In this document: one piece after another, positions 12,081 through 23,224 of the stretch | How positions within the stretch are numbered: position 1 is the stretch's first letter | Layout of the letters: every line of letters starts with the position of its first letter | From: Mytilus californianus | Taxonomy: Eukaryota; Mollusca; Bivalvia; Mytilida; Mytilidae | Length of the DNA: 64,000 nucleotides | Assembly: GCF_021869535.1 (NCBI RefSeq) | Contig: NW_026262679.1 | Span: 86,115,143-86,179,142, forward strand | Reading direction: 5' to 3' | Made by a program: the position numbers and the translations under genes | Notes under the pieces: model-generated | What the model saw: only the letters and a program-made list of their open reading frames with translations | Told to the model about the DNA's origin: nothing | The model's database searches: none

Positions 12081-12725
12081 TTGTTTCTCTAGATCAGACG
12101 ACATAAAAAAAAACAACTTACAAGTATCTTTACTATTCATGTCCTCTACACGGGAATTTAAATATCATTTAGCCATTCATAAACTGCCGAACGACAATAG
12201 ACATATGTTTTAAAAAAATATCAATTTCGAATTTTGTTTATGTAACCTAACTAACACTAGTTTACTTTATTCAAGTGATCCGCACCGGTAAGCTGTTGCA
12301 AAGGTCCAAATTAAAACCACTCTTATACATTCTCTTGGTGGAAAACGTTAATGAATACGCCAGAAAATTGACGACACGCCAGTCAGCCAGACTTTTACTC
12401 TGAACGCAATAACGTATCGTTCAGTTAAAGACTAAACAATAAATTATAATGTTCGATTAGTCTAAAAAAAAAAACCAATGCTTTCACGTTTTAGTGGATG
12501 TGTATAACAACTAGTATGGTACATACATGTATGTTGCTGTTTAAGCTGATATTATTTTCCAAAATAGATTTAAAAAAAAAACACATCTCGGTTTGGATAA
12601 AGAAAGGCAACAGTGGTATACCGTTGTTCAATAGTCATAATTCGATTAAGCAAAAACAAATCCGGGTAACAAACTAAAACTGAGGGAAACACATCAACTA
12701 TAAGAGGAAAACAACGGAACAACAG
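12081..12725. other. AT-rich stretch, nothing identified
   Basis: No supported feature; short poly-A runs only. Confidence 0.45.
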
Positions 12726-12728
12726 AAA

Positions 12729-13140
12729 CACAAATACAAAATTTCAATCTTGGTATCTATGATGAGTTTATTTACAACCACTGGGTCGATGTCACTGCTG
12801 GTGGAGTTTTTATTCCCCGAGGGTATCACCAGCCCAGTAGTCAGCACTTCTGTGTTGACATGAATTATCGTTAATATGGTCATAATTATAAATTAACTGT
12901 TTACAAAACTTTGAATGTTTGGAATATTAAGGCTTTTCTACCTCAGGAATAGATTACCTTAGCTGTATTTGGCAAAACTTTTAGGAATTTTTTGTCCTCA
13001 ATGCTCTTCAACTTCGTACTTTATTTGGCCTTTTTAATTTTGTTTGATTCGAGCGTCACTGATGAGTCTTTTGTAGACGAAACGCGCATCTGGCGCAAAT
13101 ACAAAATTTCAATCCAGGTATCTATGATGAGTTTATATAC
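12729..13140 (+). repeat. Family C repeat, full unit with flanking direct repeat
   Basis: The best copy of family C here. A ~43-bp stretch including GGTATCTATGATGAGTTTAT occurs at both ends (12729-12771 and 13096-13138), 367 bp apart, so the copy looks like one monomer plus the start of a second. Inside are CACTGCTGGTGGAG, TATCACCAGCCCAGTAGTC, GTGTTGACATGAATTATC, CTTTATTTGGCCTTTTTAA and the core GAGCGTCACTGATGAGTC followed by GTAGACGAAACGCGCATCTG. Diverged copies are at 14913-15105, 18755-19035, 33455-33795 and 40204-40322 on the same strand, and at 3150, 3440 and 17127 on the other. Confidence 0.85.
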
Positions 13141-13142
13141 TG

Positions 13143-13350
13143 AACATCACAAAATCAAACGCCAACATACATAGAAACGGACTGTCTGATAACAACTGCC
13201 ATATTCCTGACTTGGTACAGGACATTTTAAGAAAAAATGGTGGAATGAACCTGGTTTTATGGCTAGCCAAACTTCCCGCTTATATTGCAATGTTTTAAAA
13301 AACCGTTCAAATGACAACACTACGTTACAGTACAAACAAACGCAAGAACA
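13143..13350 (+). repeat. Family D dispersed repeat
   Basis: Has AAAATCAAACGCCAAC, AACAACTGCCATATTCCTGA, CTTGGTACAGGACATTTT and GGTGGAATGAACCTGGTTTT. It directly abuts the family C unit. This copy runs further 3' than the others. Confidence 0.75.
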
Positions 13351-13506
13351 CTCAGCACAGAGAAATACATAAATAAATAATATAATATTAGTATTACATT
13401 ACAACATGTAAACCGCAGAATAACAACGGACACCTACCTTGAATTTACGACAGCACACCAGGACACCACAAACGAAATATAAACTGCGCGTCGCATGAAT
13501 GGATCA

Positions 13507-13542
13507 ACGTCACAAAAAGTGACGTATTTTTTGTGACGTTTA
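13507..13542. repeat. Short perfect inverted repeat
   Basis: AACGTCACAAAAA and TTTTTGTGACGTT flank a 10-bp centre. The arms contain TGACGT-like CRE half sites, but nothing else supports a regulatory role. The rest of 13351-13685 shows nothing recognisable. Confidence 0.55.
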
Positions 13543-13689
13543 TATTATCACAGGTAAATTTCTAAAAATAAAATTGATTTGTTTTTTTTATAGACACATA
13601 CAAGAATATTAAATTGGGATTGAGTTTGTAATGGTGTTACTTTATGTTTTTTTCTAACCATGACAACAATATTAAAATTTTATCAAACC

Positions 13690-13835
13690 TAGGGCAGTTT
13701 TAGGCAGTTCTAATCTAGCATTTTTAAACATAGCAAATATATCTTGCGTAGCAAATTATAAGCTTGTTAGCTTTGATAGTTTTAAAATAACATGGTCGGT
13801 GCAAATAGTGGTATGCGTTTCGTCTACTAAAGATA
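13690..13835 (+). repeat. Repeat G, copy 1
   Basis: About 145 bp shared with 14783-14925: GGCAGTTTTAGGCAGTTCTA, CAAATATATCTTGCGTAGC, ACATGGTCGGTGCAAAT and CGTTTCGTCTAC. The final words resemble the family C core, so repeat G may be a relative or neighbour of family C. Confidence 0.8.
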
Positions 13836-13839
13836 GTTA

Positions 13840-14780
13840 GGTGAGTCCCGTAACAGTCGTGGCTATGTCAGGACAGATTCTGCTGTATCTGATCAAATTT
13901 GGAACCATGTAATGTGTTGTCTTGATGGGTCTACTGTGGAACGGGCATGATCTTGAGAGAATCTTTCGTTCCCGTTTCATGCTGATGGAGTCCAGATCTT
14001 TTTAAATACAAACCATCAGCGGTTCACTCTCCGGTCACTGTCTAATCTCTGTCGGGTCACATTCAGGAAAATCAGGACGCTATCGGAACAAATTCGGTCG
14101 TTTTTACCATGCAAAAATAGAAATCGGATTGAGAACGGAATAATCGGGACGAATTCAAATGTAAATCGCTGAATCGGGACTTCCTGGAAAATACATACTA
14201 GTATTCGTGATTGAATAAATGTTTTTACTAATCTTAAAATAAAGTTTGAATTTCCAGCAACGAATCACATGATCTTGATCAGATTTTTGACAAATTTAAA
14301 TCGAAAATACTTTATCAAGGACGACAGTTAACACCCTGAATGTGAGACTGAAGCGTTATTCATAGACGTTATATTGGAATAAATAAAACCCGTATGCATA
14401 CTCAAAGACAACACTGATAATAAGATTAGAAATTGAATCGATGGATAATGGACACCTATCGTATTCACAATTATGTTAAATAAAGCTATAGATGTGATCA
14501 CTGCTAACGTCTCTTGAAACCTATCAGGATCAGAAGAACAGTTTTTCCCTTTTAGCACATGCAGTGTCTGAATAGAAGCGACAAAACCTTAGAACCTTTT
14601 TTGGACAGTTCTGGCTGATGATGCATACATAGCAGGAGACGGTTACTCAGTCAGCGTCCCCCGTTTCGGTCATTTTCGAGGTCATGCGTTTCTTAAAAAA
14701 AAAAATTGTTACCTTGATTTGTATCTTTATAATAGGTTGATGACATTTGAACATCTGTAAGCAACTGTTTTTATCTAACT
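13840..14780. other. Unassigned stretch between repeat G copies
   Basis: No gene or named repeat seen. A minus-strand open frame at 14328-14558 has no familiar motif. Confidence 0.4.
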
Positions 14781-14782
14781 AG

Positions 14783-15105
14783 GACAGTTTTAGGCAGTTC
14801 TAGTCCAGCATTTTTAAACGTAGCAAATATATCTTGCGTAGCGAATTATAAGCCTGCTAACTTTAATAGTTTTAAAACCACATGGTCGATGCAAATGGTT
14901 GTTTCCGTTTCGTCTACAAGGGTATATCCAACCCATTAGTCAGGACTTTTGTGTTGACATGAATTATCATTGGTATGTTTATATTTTATCAATTAAAATG
15001 TTAACAAAATGTTGAATTATTCGGAACACTAAGAATTTCTACCCCAGGCATACATTGAGTTAGTCGTATCTGGCATCAAATTTCGTAATTGTCGGTTTTA
15101 ACTGT
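14783..15105 (+). repeat. Repeat G copy 2 followed by a partial family C unit
   Basis: 14783-14925 matches repeat G at 13690. From 14913 the sequence runs into family C phrases: TCCAACCCATTAGTCAGGAC, TGTGTTGACATGAATTATCA, TTCTACCCCAGGCATA. The C unit lacks its 3' core. Confidence 0.7.
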
Positions 15106-15409
15106 GTAATCCAAATATGTTATCTGTAATGAAAACACAATTACCTGTATAATTGACTCTTTAAAGAAAAATTACACCTTGTAATTGTGATTATTATTGC
15201 GGAAATATTAAAAGTATATTTCCTTACTGCTTTAGATTTATTATAAACAAATTGAAATATTTTTGATTGAAAATGAATTATTAACATTTAGAGGTAGCAT
15301 ACCTATAACATACATCCAAGTCTGGAGTTACTTTTATCATTTAATCCACTGTATCTAACACCCAGCTAAATGCCCCTGCTCTATTTCGTGCCATTTGTAA
15401 CTGTTTTAT

Positions 15410-15590
15410 TGTAAAACATATTCTGACAGTTCTATAAAATATTAAGACAGTTTTATCCTAGAACTGATCCTGGCAGCTCTACATTAGAACAACAGTTCTA
15501 TCTTAGAATTGATTCTCTTATTTGACCTTAGAACAGTCAAAGACGTGAACTATTCTAGGACAGAACTATTTTGGACATAGGTTTGAATTA
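15410..15590. repeat. Degenerate minisatellite rich in AGTTCTA / TAGAAC
   Basis: Roughly 25-35-bp imperfect units built round ACAGTTCTA and TAGAACTG words occur through this interval. Related clusters are at 18520-18610 and 19345-19555. The array is too diverged for an exact period by eye. Confidence 0.6.
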
Positions 15591-15599
15591 TGTATCCGT

Positions 15600-16760
15600 T
15601 GCATCCTTACTTTTATCCTATATAACCTGTTTTGTCAGGTTAAAAATAACTGAATTATTCAGTAAATTACGTCATCTTCATAGCGGTTTAATAAACAGAC
15701 CACAAATTTATAAATAAGATATAAGAATTGCTTCAAATAAATCCTTTTAATTGTAAATGTATTATGCACAAAACATAAGGGTAATTTGATCAAAAGGATT
15801 TTTTCTAACGTTTCTTCACGTCAATGAAATCATTTACATATGTCGAAATAATGCAAACTTCAATCTAAAATCTCCATAAATTGATGACGGCTGAGTAGTC
15901 CATAATGTTTCGAATCTTTTGATGTGAAATGCACGGAAACTAGTTCAAATGATTATAAACAATGATTTCATTCAAACATGCATGTCCGACATTTCCTTTT
16001 GATTAAGAAAAAAAAAAAGAAATCATCCAGCAAATAGTAGAACTTTTTAAAAACCAATAACAAGAAAAACAATTATTGAAATATTTAACTCCCACTCATA
16101 TGTCTGTCTTTGAGACCATACTCCCACTCATATGTCTGTCTTTTAGACCAGAACTCCACACCACAAATTTAAAACACGCCTAAGAAGTATGCTTAAAAGC
16201 CAAATGGGTTTAAAAAATGACAAATAGTGTCAGGATGCTGTCTCATTGAATCTCCATTTGTTCATTCTAACAATAGTGTAAATGCTGATTCTTTCCGCTG
16301 ACAACTGTGTACGATATAGGCATGAAATGTACCAATATGCTCTAATTTTCATTTTCTGCTGCACCGAGAAGCACTGTTTCTCATTGCAATAGGATATGAT
16401 TAGAGTTTGTCTACAATTATCTGCCTACAGATTAGTAGTATCTGACTGACACAAAATTCATTGCGTCCGAGTAAAACGTTTTAAGTATTTCCACTGAAGA
16501 AGAGATATCTTTTAAGCATGATTGACTCTCATGTAAGTTGGAAGTTTTACGTCAAAATCCGTTTTTTCTTGGAAAATATCTGTCACAATTCAGAAATAAT
16601 GTTTATTCTTTTTAAATTTGATTTGTTGATAAATGTACTGGGTTTCCCTTTTTGTCACTCAATACTAGGTTTCAATTTGATGTAACCAAAAACTACCTTA
16701 AACAAAAACTTTAACCTACTTTAAACAAAATCTTTCATATATTACATTTATAGATAACAT
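15600..16760. other. AT-rich stretch with a short tandem duplication
   Basis: The only structure found is a 32-bp direct tandem duplication at 16091-16154, with CTCCCACTCATATGTCTGTC in both copies. A family F fragment (about 16765-16815, GTGGTATAATTGTCAATAAG) follows. Confidence 0.6.
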
Positions 16761-17126
16761 ATAAAAGAAATGTGGTATAATTGTCAATAAGACATACATG
16801 TATATCCACCAGATTCTCTGCTATCATGGATCGACATCACAATTCATAACTCAAAATTCGTCATTGAAAGGCAATAACTACCAAAACGAGTCAATTTATG
16901 GTTTCAGTCATATGTGCTATCTTGTTGATTTTCTATTTATGATCTGTTTCTTACTTACAGTTCCTGTAATATTTTTCAAGAAAAAAAGACAAAACTGTAA
17001 TTTGTAATTGGATTAATGCAAAAACGTCAGTTAATGGCAATGAATCCTGTACAAGTTAAGTCTATGGTTTCAGTTATTTACATTTTTGTTAATCCTTTAT
17101 TGCAGCTCATTTTTGTTTAGTTTGTA

Positions 17127-17245
17127 AATAAACTCATCATAGATACCAGGATTAAATTTTGTATTTCCGCCAGACGCGCGTTTCGTCTACAAAAGACTCA
17201 TCAGTGACGCTCGAATCCAAACAAGTTAAAAAGGCTAAATGTCTG
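17127..17245 (-). repeat. Family C repeat, core part
   Basis: ACTCATCATAGATACCAGGA, then CCGCCAGACGCGCGTTTCGT, then ACTCATCAGTGACGCTCG: the classic family C core in reverse orientation. Confidence 0.85.
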
Positions 17246-17379
17246 TCTATAATAATATCACGATTGAAGATATAAATGTTATCTATAATGTGTCAAAAAT
17301 CGCAATGTTATATGGTAAATTCCTTTTTATTGTACTCCATTTAAGTATCTCTTTTTATGTCAGCTATTATGTCATGTTT

Positions 17380-17470
17380 GTAAATAAACCATTGATCAAT
17401 ATTTCTGTATAATTTTATTTAGGTTTTCGGGATATAGGCAAAAAAATCTTCAAAAACGATATTCAAGGGA
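17380..17470 (+). repeat. Fragment like the core of the 24.85-kb element
   Basis: GGTTTTCGGGATATAGGCAA recalls the GGTTTTCAAGATAATAGACA phrase in the core at 25433-25460. A second fragment with TTTTCGAGATATGTGG lies at about 17985-18027, next to the SINE. Confidence 0.4.
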
Positions 17471-17619
17471 GAGGGTGTGTTCTTTTCTTAATTTAATTAG
17501 CAACCACTGTGAATGTGAAAATATGGTCTTAGTAAGTAAGTAAATAAGTAATCACTAGAGGTCTTACAAACCTGTTATTGGGTTACTGATAATATTACAT
17601 CCTTAATCTTTCAGATTGA

Positions 17620-17900
17620 GTAAAACAAATTAAAGTCGCTTTTAGGATATCAAAGGTTATAATAACATTTAAATATTTTGTCTCTATTTGCATTTTCCAT
17701 TTACGCAATCAGTTAATGGACTCTATGGTTGCTTATGAAAGGGTTATTTCATGACAAAATGTTCCGAAGTAATGTGACTTCTGTGTAGAAATGTCCATTT
17801 TTTGACAACTGTGTTAACAAAAATGACTAGTAACAGAAATCACCTGTCAGTTGATAGTATAATGTATATCATGATGACAATCAGACAAAAGAAATTTTCT
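17620..17900 (+). repeat. Repeat H, copy 1
   Basis: Shares with 19600-19850 the words TTAAAGTCG, CAATCAGTTAATGG, CTATGGTTGC, GGGTTATT, GTAATGTGA and TGTAGAAATGTCCATTTT. Overall it is clearly diverged (old). Confidence 0.7.
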
Positions 17901-18029
17901 AAACCATCTTGTCGACATTCCTATCAGGTGTCGATATTTGTCTTAGTTATAATGGCATTTTGAAGATATTCTATCATCAATATTTCTGTGTATGGTTTTT
18001 GTCTATCTATTATAGTTTTCGAGATATGT

Positions 18030-18400
18030 GGGGCTTAATAATGGATTGATGGGTGGCTGTTTAACGTCCAGTGGCAAATCAAATGCATATTCAGTACGAT
18101 GACATGATAATGTGATTTCAGTATAAACCCTGATTTGTACAAGACCGACACGTTGAGCCGCATTTTTAACATGGTAGTTTACAAGGTAACAGTATGCAAA
18201 AAGACATATATCCATAGCCGGACACATTATAAGGACTCTGAGCCGACCAGTCTTTGCTCTTACTCGTTAATGCGAAGTGCTGATCGAAAAAGCAGCAAAA
18301 ACCAATCGTCAAGTCTTTAAATTGGTTTGACCCGACCAGGATTTGAACCCGTAACCTCCCGCACTCGAGGCAAACACGAGACCACCAAGGCGGTTACGAA
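18030..18400 (-). mobile_element. tRNA-derived SINE with conserved 3' tail
   Basis: Read on the minus strand, the head at 18400-18325 has a weak A-box (GGTGGTCTCGTG) and a good B-box (GGGTTCAAATCC), the internal polymerase III promoter of a tRNA-derived SINE. A body of about 270 bp follows with GACTGGTCGGCTCAGAGTC. The 3' end reads TTGCCACTGGACGTTAAACA then short CAATC-like words, a tail widely shared by mollusc SINEs. A second, 5'-truncated copy lies at 40425-40665 on the plus strand. The head is too diverged to be a working tRNA. Confidence 0.82.
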
Positions 18401-18519
18401 ATAGAAAAAAAAAAAACAATCTTCAAAAGTGACACTTATGGACGCGGGTGTGGTGTGTTCTAGTGTGAATCAAATAAGCAACCAATATTGTAGTAAAACA
18501 AAATAGTCTTTGGAAGTAC

Positions 18520-18610
18520 AGTTGGGATCAGTTCTAAACTTTCTTTATAACTGTCAAAATAGTTTGTCATAGAACTGTTCTAAACAATTCAACTTAGAAC
18601 AGTTCTTTTT
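18520..18610. repeat. Degenerate TGTTCTA / AGTTCTA minisatellite
   Basis: Contains ATCAGTTCTAAAC, ATAGAACTGTTCTAAAC and TTAGAACAGTTCTTT, including the palindrome AGAACAGTTCT. Confidence 0.5.
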
Positions 18611-18754
18611 AATTATTTTACATTGTCATATCAGGGGCTTTTTTCAGAATATTTAAAAGTCATTGTCCTAAAGTGATGTTTGTGCATAAAAACACATTTT
18701 TAATGTGTGAAAACAATTATAACCCAATTTTTAAAATTGTCGTACGCAATTATA

Positions 18755-19035
18755 TGTATATCACCATCCCAGTAGTCACCACTTTTGTGTTGACTTGCAT
18801 TTGGATGTATATGATAATAATTATTATAAATTAACTATTTTCAAAATACTAAGGATTTTATACCCCTGGAATAGATTTCCTGAACTGTGTTTGACAAACC
18901 CTTTTGGAAGATCTGTTTATGATCGAACTTTATTTGGCCTTTTTAAATTCTTTTATTCGAGCGCCACTGAGAAGTCTTTTGTAGAAGAAACGCAAGTGTC
19001 GTACACAATATAAATCCTGGTGTCTATGATGAGTT
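18755..19035 (+). repeat. Family C dispersed repeat, nearly complete
   Basis: TATCACCATCCCAGTAGTC, TTTGTGTTGACTTGCAT, TTTATTTGGCCTTTTTAAAT, GAGCGCCACTGAGAAGTC, TGTAGAAGAAACGCAAGTGT and GGTGTCTATGATGAGTTTA follow each other as in the 12.7-kb unit. Confidence 0.82.
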
Positions 19036-19344
19036 TAATTATTACTTAAATAATACACAATTTGCATTTACAAACATAATAGCTATATACAAAGCTACCT
19101 ACCAAGCGAAATTTATCATCGTAACTTCTTTTCACCACACTTTATCAAGTTAAAGAATAAATAAAAAATAACAATTAAAAAAGCAATAAATATTTAAGCA
19201 ATAAAAGAATCAACAATACTCAAGAAAGTAAAAAATGATATAAATAAAAGAGAGAAAAAAAAACCAAATTGATAAATAAATGAAAGAGACCATTTATAGA
19301 TAAAAACATTAATGAAATAAATAACTAAATTAATAAAGAGAGCT

Positions 19345-19555
19345 GTCTAAAACTGTTCTAGAGATATTCATTTTAGGATATGTTCTAGAGTAAAATTTTC
19401 AGAATCTCCAAAATTATTCTAGGTTAGAACTATCAGAAAATGTGTTCTAAATTAAAACTTTTCCCAAAACTGTTCCAGAGTAGAACTGCTTCTGTCAGAA
19501 ACTGTTCTAAAGGAAATCTGTTCAACAGTCTGTTCTAGGGTTCTTGGGACACTAA
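19345..19555. repeat. Degenerate TGTTCTA minisatellite, longest cluster
   Basis: Repeats of AAACTGTTCTAGAG, ATGTTCTAGAGTA, ATTCTAGGTTAGAACT, TGTTCTAAATTA, TGTTCCAGAGTAGAACTG and CTGTTCTAAAGG follow at about 30-bp steps. No open frame is shared. Confidence 0.65.
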
Positions 19556-19599
19556 TAATATTAACAGCATTTAACATCTTTTAACTTGCAGATGTTGTT

Positions 19600-19897
19600 A
19601 ACATGGTTAAAGTCGGTTTTGAGATATAACATTCAAATATTTGTCTTTTGCTACATTTCCCAATCAGTTAATGGGCTCTTTGGTTGCAAATGATAGGGTT
19701 ATTGCACGAAGGTGTTTCGTAGTAATGTGATTTCGGTGTAGCAATATCCATTTTGAACATTAGTGACAAAAAGCATGAAAAATTATATAATATGTCAATA
19801 TAGTACAATGTGTATGACAATATCAATCGGACAATAAAAATAACTTACAGTGAAAGTAATACAATATTTCAATCCTGGTATCTATGATGAGTTTATT
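19600..19897 (+). repeat. Repeat H copy 2, then a family C fragment
   Basis: 19600-19850 matches repeat H at 17620. At 19862-19897 a short family C end follows (TTCAATCCTGGTATCTATGA, TGAGTTTATTT). Confidence 0.68.
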
Positions 19898-19899
19898 TC

Positions 19900-20550
19900 C
19901 AAACACTCTTGTCGCTAACCAGACAACAGTTTCAACGTTTAACACTTATTTTTACTATTAAAAAAAATTATAAATATTTGTCATGACACCCACTATTTCA
20001 ATCATGTTCAACCTTATGCGTTTACAGAAAAAAAAAACATAACGTTCCCCATTTCTGCATAAAACATTTTAAAGGCAAACAATTATATTTCTTTTTATTA
20101 GTTCGATCAATATCAAAGCAATATGACTACCTAAACGTTTTATAAATAGTTGTAAAAACAATCATTGAATAGCAGCTCTAAATATTAACATGGACACATT
20201 TTTATTCATGTTTCTTGAAAGAGTACTAAAGTAATTATTATTATACTTAAAGTTTTAACTCAAATTCGTATAAAACTGATGCTTTTTAGCCATTAAATGA
20301 AGAGACAATCCATGCTGTCAACTTTTTCACTTGTTCCATATTAGATTTGATGTCTTCAAACATCATAACTATTTGGTTTCCAAATCGTGCTTAATAAAGA
20401 TTTCCAAAAATAAGTAAAGTACGTCCTAAAATTGGCGTTCGTAAAACTTTTTGTAAAATGGGCCCTATAGAAATTGGGTCCAAGCCGCTTACATTACAGT
20501 CGTATATGTTTCAGAAGTTCTAGATCATTTTAGCTATCTATCCCACCATT
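19900..20550. other. AT-rich stretch, nothing identified
   Basis: No supported feature. Confidence 0.45.
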
Positions 20551-20554
20551 TTCT

Positions 20555-20800
20555 TCGGAAAATGCCTGTACAAAGTCATGACAGTTGTTTTTCACTCGTT
20601 CTGTTGATTGATAACGTTTAATTTGCCAGTTTTTAGGGATTTCCCCTTTCTAGAATTCATCTTGAAGTTCAGTATATTTGTTATACTTTTTTTTATTCAA
20701 TAGGAATCATTTTACAAGAGACTGGAACTATAACCTCATAAGTCGAAAACAACTGACAACGCCATGGCAAAATATGGAAAAAACAAGAAAAGACAAACAT
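20555..20800 (-). repeat. Family D copy followed by a family E fragment
   Basis: 20555-20690 is a reverse family D copy (GTACAAAGTCATGACAGTTG, CGTTCTGTTGATTGATAACG). 20735-20800 is a short family E piece (CTCATAAGTCGAAAACAACT, GACAACGCCATGGCAAAA). Confidence 0.7.
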
Positions 20801-21319
20801 GTAAAAAATGAAAAAAAAAAATAATTAAACATATTACAGCTTAGCCTAATAACTTCTAAAATTGATTTATAACACAGTTTTAAAAGTCTTATATGGCGAT
20901 GGGGAATATATTTGTCATTTAGGGTTTTGAATCTTTGACAAAGAAAACTTAACATTTCCTTCAAAACCTTCATTTATCATTCTTACAGGTGAGAAGAGAT
21001 TAAAATATTTGAAAGGTTTATGTTTAGTTTTGGCAAATATAGTATCCCTCAGAAGCAATATTACAGATACCACTTAGACTGATTAACCAGATTGTAAGGC
21101 GTATAATTTTCTCGCTAATGATCTATCTTGCCTACTTTTACCAATCCTATATGGTTAGAGAATTATTGATACATTTAAAAGGAAAACAATATACCCAAGA
21201 TGCCATGAATTTGGGATGACAGCTTTAATTTCAAAAGGTAAACATAAAAAAATGATTTTGTTTATGTATTTTCTTTCCTACACTGTAAGTATCAGAAATA
21301 TGTCATGAATAAAATCAAC

Positions 21320-21400
21320 AGTATCAATGTTATTGCACCAAATGGATATTTCGACAGTCAATGTCTCTTCAGTGATGCTAGTGGCCAAAGTCTGAAAGTC
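21320..21400 (+). repeat. Fragment related to the 539-bp R monomer
   Basis: TATTTCGACAGTCAATGTCT, then CTTCAGTGATGCTAG, then GGCCAAAGTCTGAAAGTC. This matches the R-monomer core at, for example, 49541-49570 (TTTCGACAATTAATGTCTCT). The surrounding region (20810-21320 and 21400-21660) shows nothing else. Confidence 0.6.
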
Positions 21401-21661
21401 AAAAAAACTTAATGCAACCGTTGAAGAGCTACTAAAACCAAATATAATCAAACGTAAAGCCAAACCGGGACAAGAAATCAGAGCTATGCATGAAAGAGAT
21501 ACAGTCCTTAATTTAAAATGATTTCAAAATTTTACCATAGCAAATTTAAATAGAACACAATCCATATTTTGATGCCAGTACCAAAATACTGGCTACTAGG
21601 CTTGTGATACTAATCAGTCTTTCTTACTGACGAACTTTTACTGTAAAATAAATAGATTTGT

Positions 21662-21895
21662 TCTGGTATTAAGACGAGTTCACGCATATTTTACCAACAC
21701 TGTTACAGTAATATCTGCTGTCATTATATATAAGGTAATCCTAGTTACTTAATGTATTAAAGATAGCAGTTCCAATACCTTCTGGTATTAAGACGAGTTC
21801 ACGTATATTCCACCAACACTGTGGTATCTACCTACATTGTATATTAAGTAATCCGAGCTACTTACAAGGTATTAAAGATAGCAGTTCCAATCCCG
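21662..21895 (+). repeat. Tandem duplication of a ~117-bp unit
   Basis: TCTGGTATTAAGACGAGTTC begins at 21662 and again at 21781. Both units end TTAAAGATAGCAGTTCCAAT. The copies differ by small indels and substitutions in the middle. Confidence 0.9.
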
Positions 21896-21899
21896 TATT

Positions 21900-23050
21900 T
21901 GTAATCGTCTTCGTTTTCTCATTATTGTGTCCATATAAGACAAACATTACGTCAATGGGTTCTTTAGATTGCCAATCATTATATTACAAAAATTAACGTC
22001 TTTCTTGTAAAGACAAACATACTAAATCTATTTGCAACTTTGGACGGATGAAGACATTAGATCTTCACTGCATCCAGTGTTTTATATTCATTAAAATATA
22101 AGTACATAACATATGATAAAAATCATAATATTGTAGAGGAAACAAAGTACGTATGATCCGTCTATCAAACGTAATTAAAGAGAACAAACACGCAGAATTA
22201 AGAAAAAAGACAAACATGAAAGGCTAAACTTGAACCATAACAGTTATATTAATGTCAATTATGTACAAGAGTATTAGGAATTATATAATCTTCGATTTTG
22301 TCTAAATAGGTTATCGCATCGCCAACTAAACACTTCGCGAGAAAATCGGAATATTTTAGCTTTAATGAACAATAAAGTTGATCCTTATAACGACGGAAGC
22401 CGGTTTTGTGCACGAAAAAAGTAATGTTTTGGGAACTAAAATATACATAGTGACTCATTTAATTTTAAACTTTACAGGTTTGCAGTGTACATTTTTTTTA
22501 AGAATGACAAACATCCTTAAAGGAAATTATAATTTTTCTAAAGACCTTAAAATGCTGGAGCGCTTATCAACTCCTACCATACGTGTGTTATTGTATATAG
22601 TATCATATTTACAGGGGAGAAAACACAAAAAATAAGAAAATAGTAAAAGATGACTAAATATTATACATTGCAATTATACCAAATTATCGACAAAGTCGAA
22701 AATGTTAACGCCATAAGATTATATCTGACTTACTCTGGCCTATTTGTAGCTTAAGATACGATATGGTTGCTTCACTATCATTTATGACATTATCCTGACC
22801 CCCAATTTGAAATATTTTAAAGCTTATTAATTAATTCAATTTGTAATCCATAGAAGATGGTAACAGTACTGTTCCGCTATAGGTTCCTCTCCTCGGATAT
22901 GTACATTTTGTATATGGTGAGGTTGGCTATACATTTTGCCTGTGAGGATACTCATAAGATCGCAACTTGGGGAGGAAATCTAAGGACATGACAAGAGAAA
23001 CGAAGATATCCACTTTGAAGACTCCCTTACTGCACAGTATGTTAATCCCT
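21900..23050. other. AT-rich stretch, nothing identified
   Basis: Overlapping open frames on both strands at 22255-22635 have no recognisable motif and are treated as chance. Confidence 0.4.
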
Positions 23051-23053
23051 AAA

Positions 23054-23222
23054 GATTACCCCGTTTTTTATGGGGTTCGTGTTACTCAGTCTTTAGTTTT
23101 AATGTGTTGTGTTTTGTAAACTGTTAATTGTCTTTGATCGTTTTTCGTTTTTGCCATGATATTGTCAGTTTCTTTTCGACTTATGACATTGAATGTCTCT
23201 TTGGTATCTTCTATCGCTCTAA
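23054..23222 (+). repeat. Family E dispersed repeat
   Basis: GATTACCCCGTTTTTTATGG, GGTTCGTGTTACTCAGTC, TTTTGCCATGATATTGTCAG and CTCTTTGGTATCTTCTATC align with the copy at 89-281; older and more diverged. Confidence 0.8.
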
Positions 23223-23224
23223 TG

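Noticed and set aside
13507-13542. CRE-like TGACGT sites as a promoter
   Set aside because: No nearby gene start or TATA/initiator context; the sites are the arms of a short inverted repeat.
18560-18610. AGAACAGTTCT palindromes as steroid-receptor response elements
   Set aside because: They occur as part of a degenerate minisatellite and lack the 3-nt spacer of classical elements.
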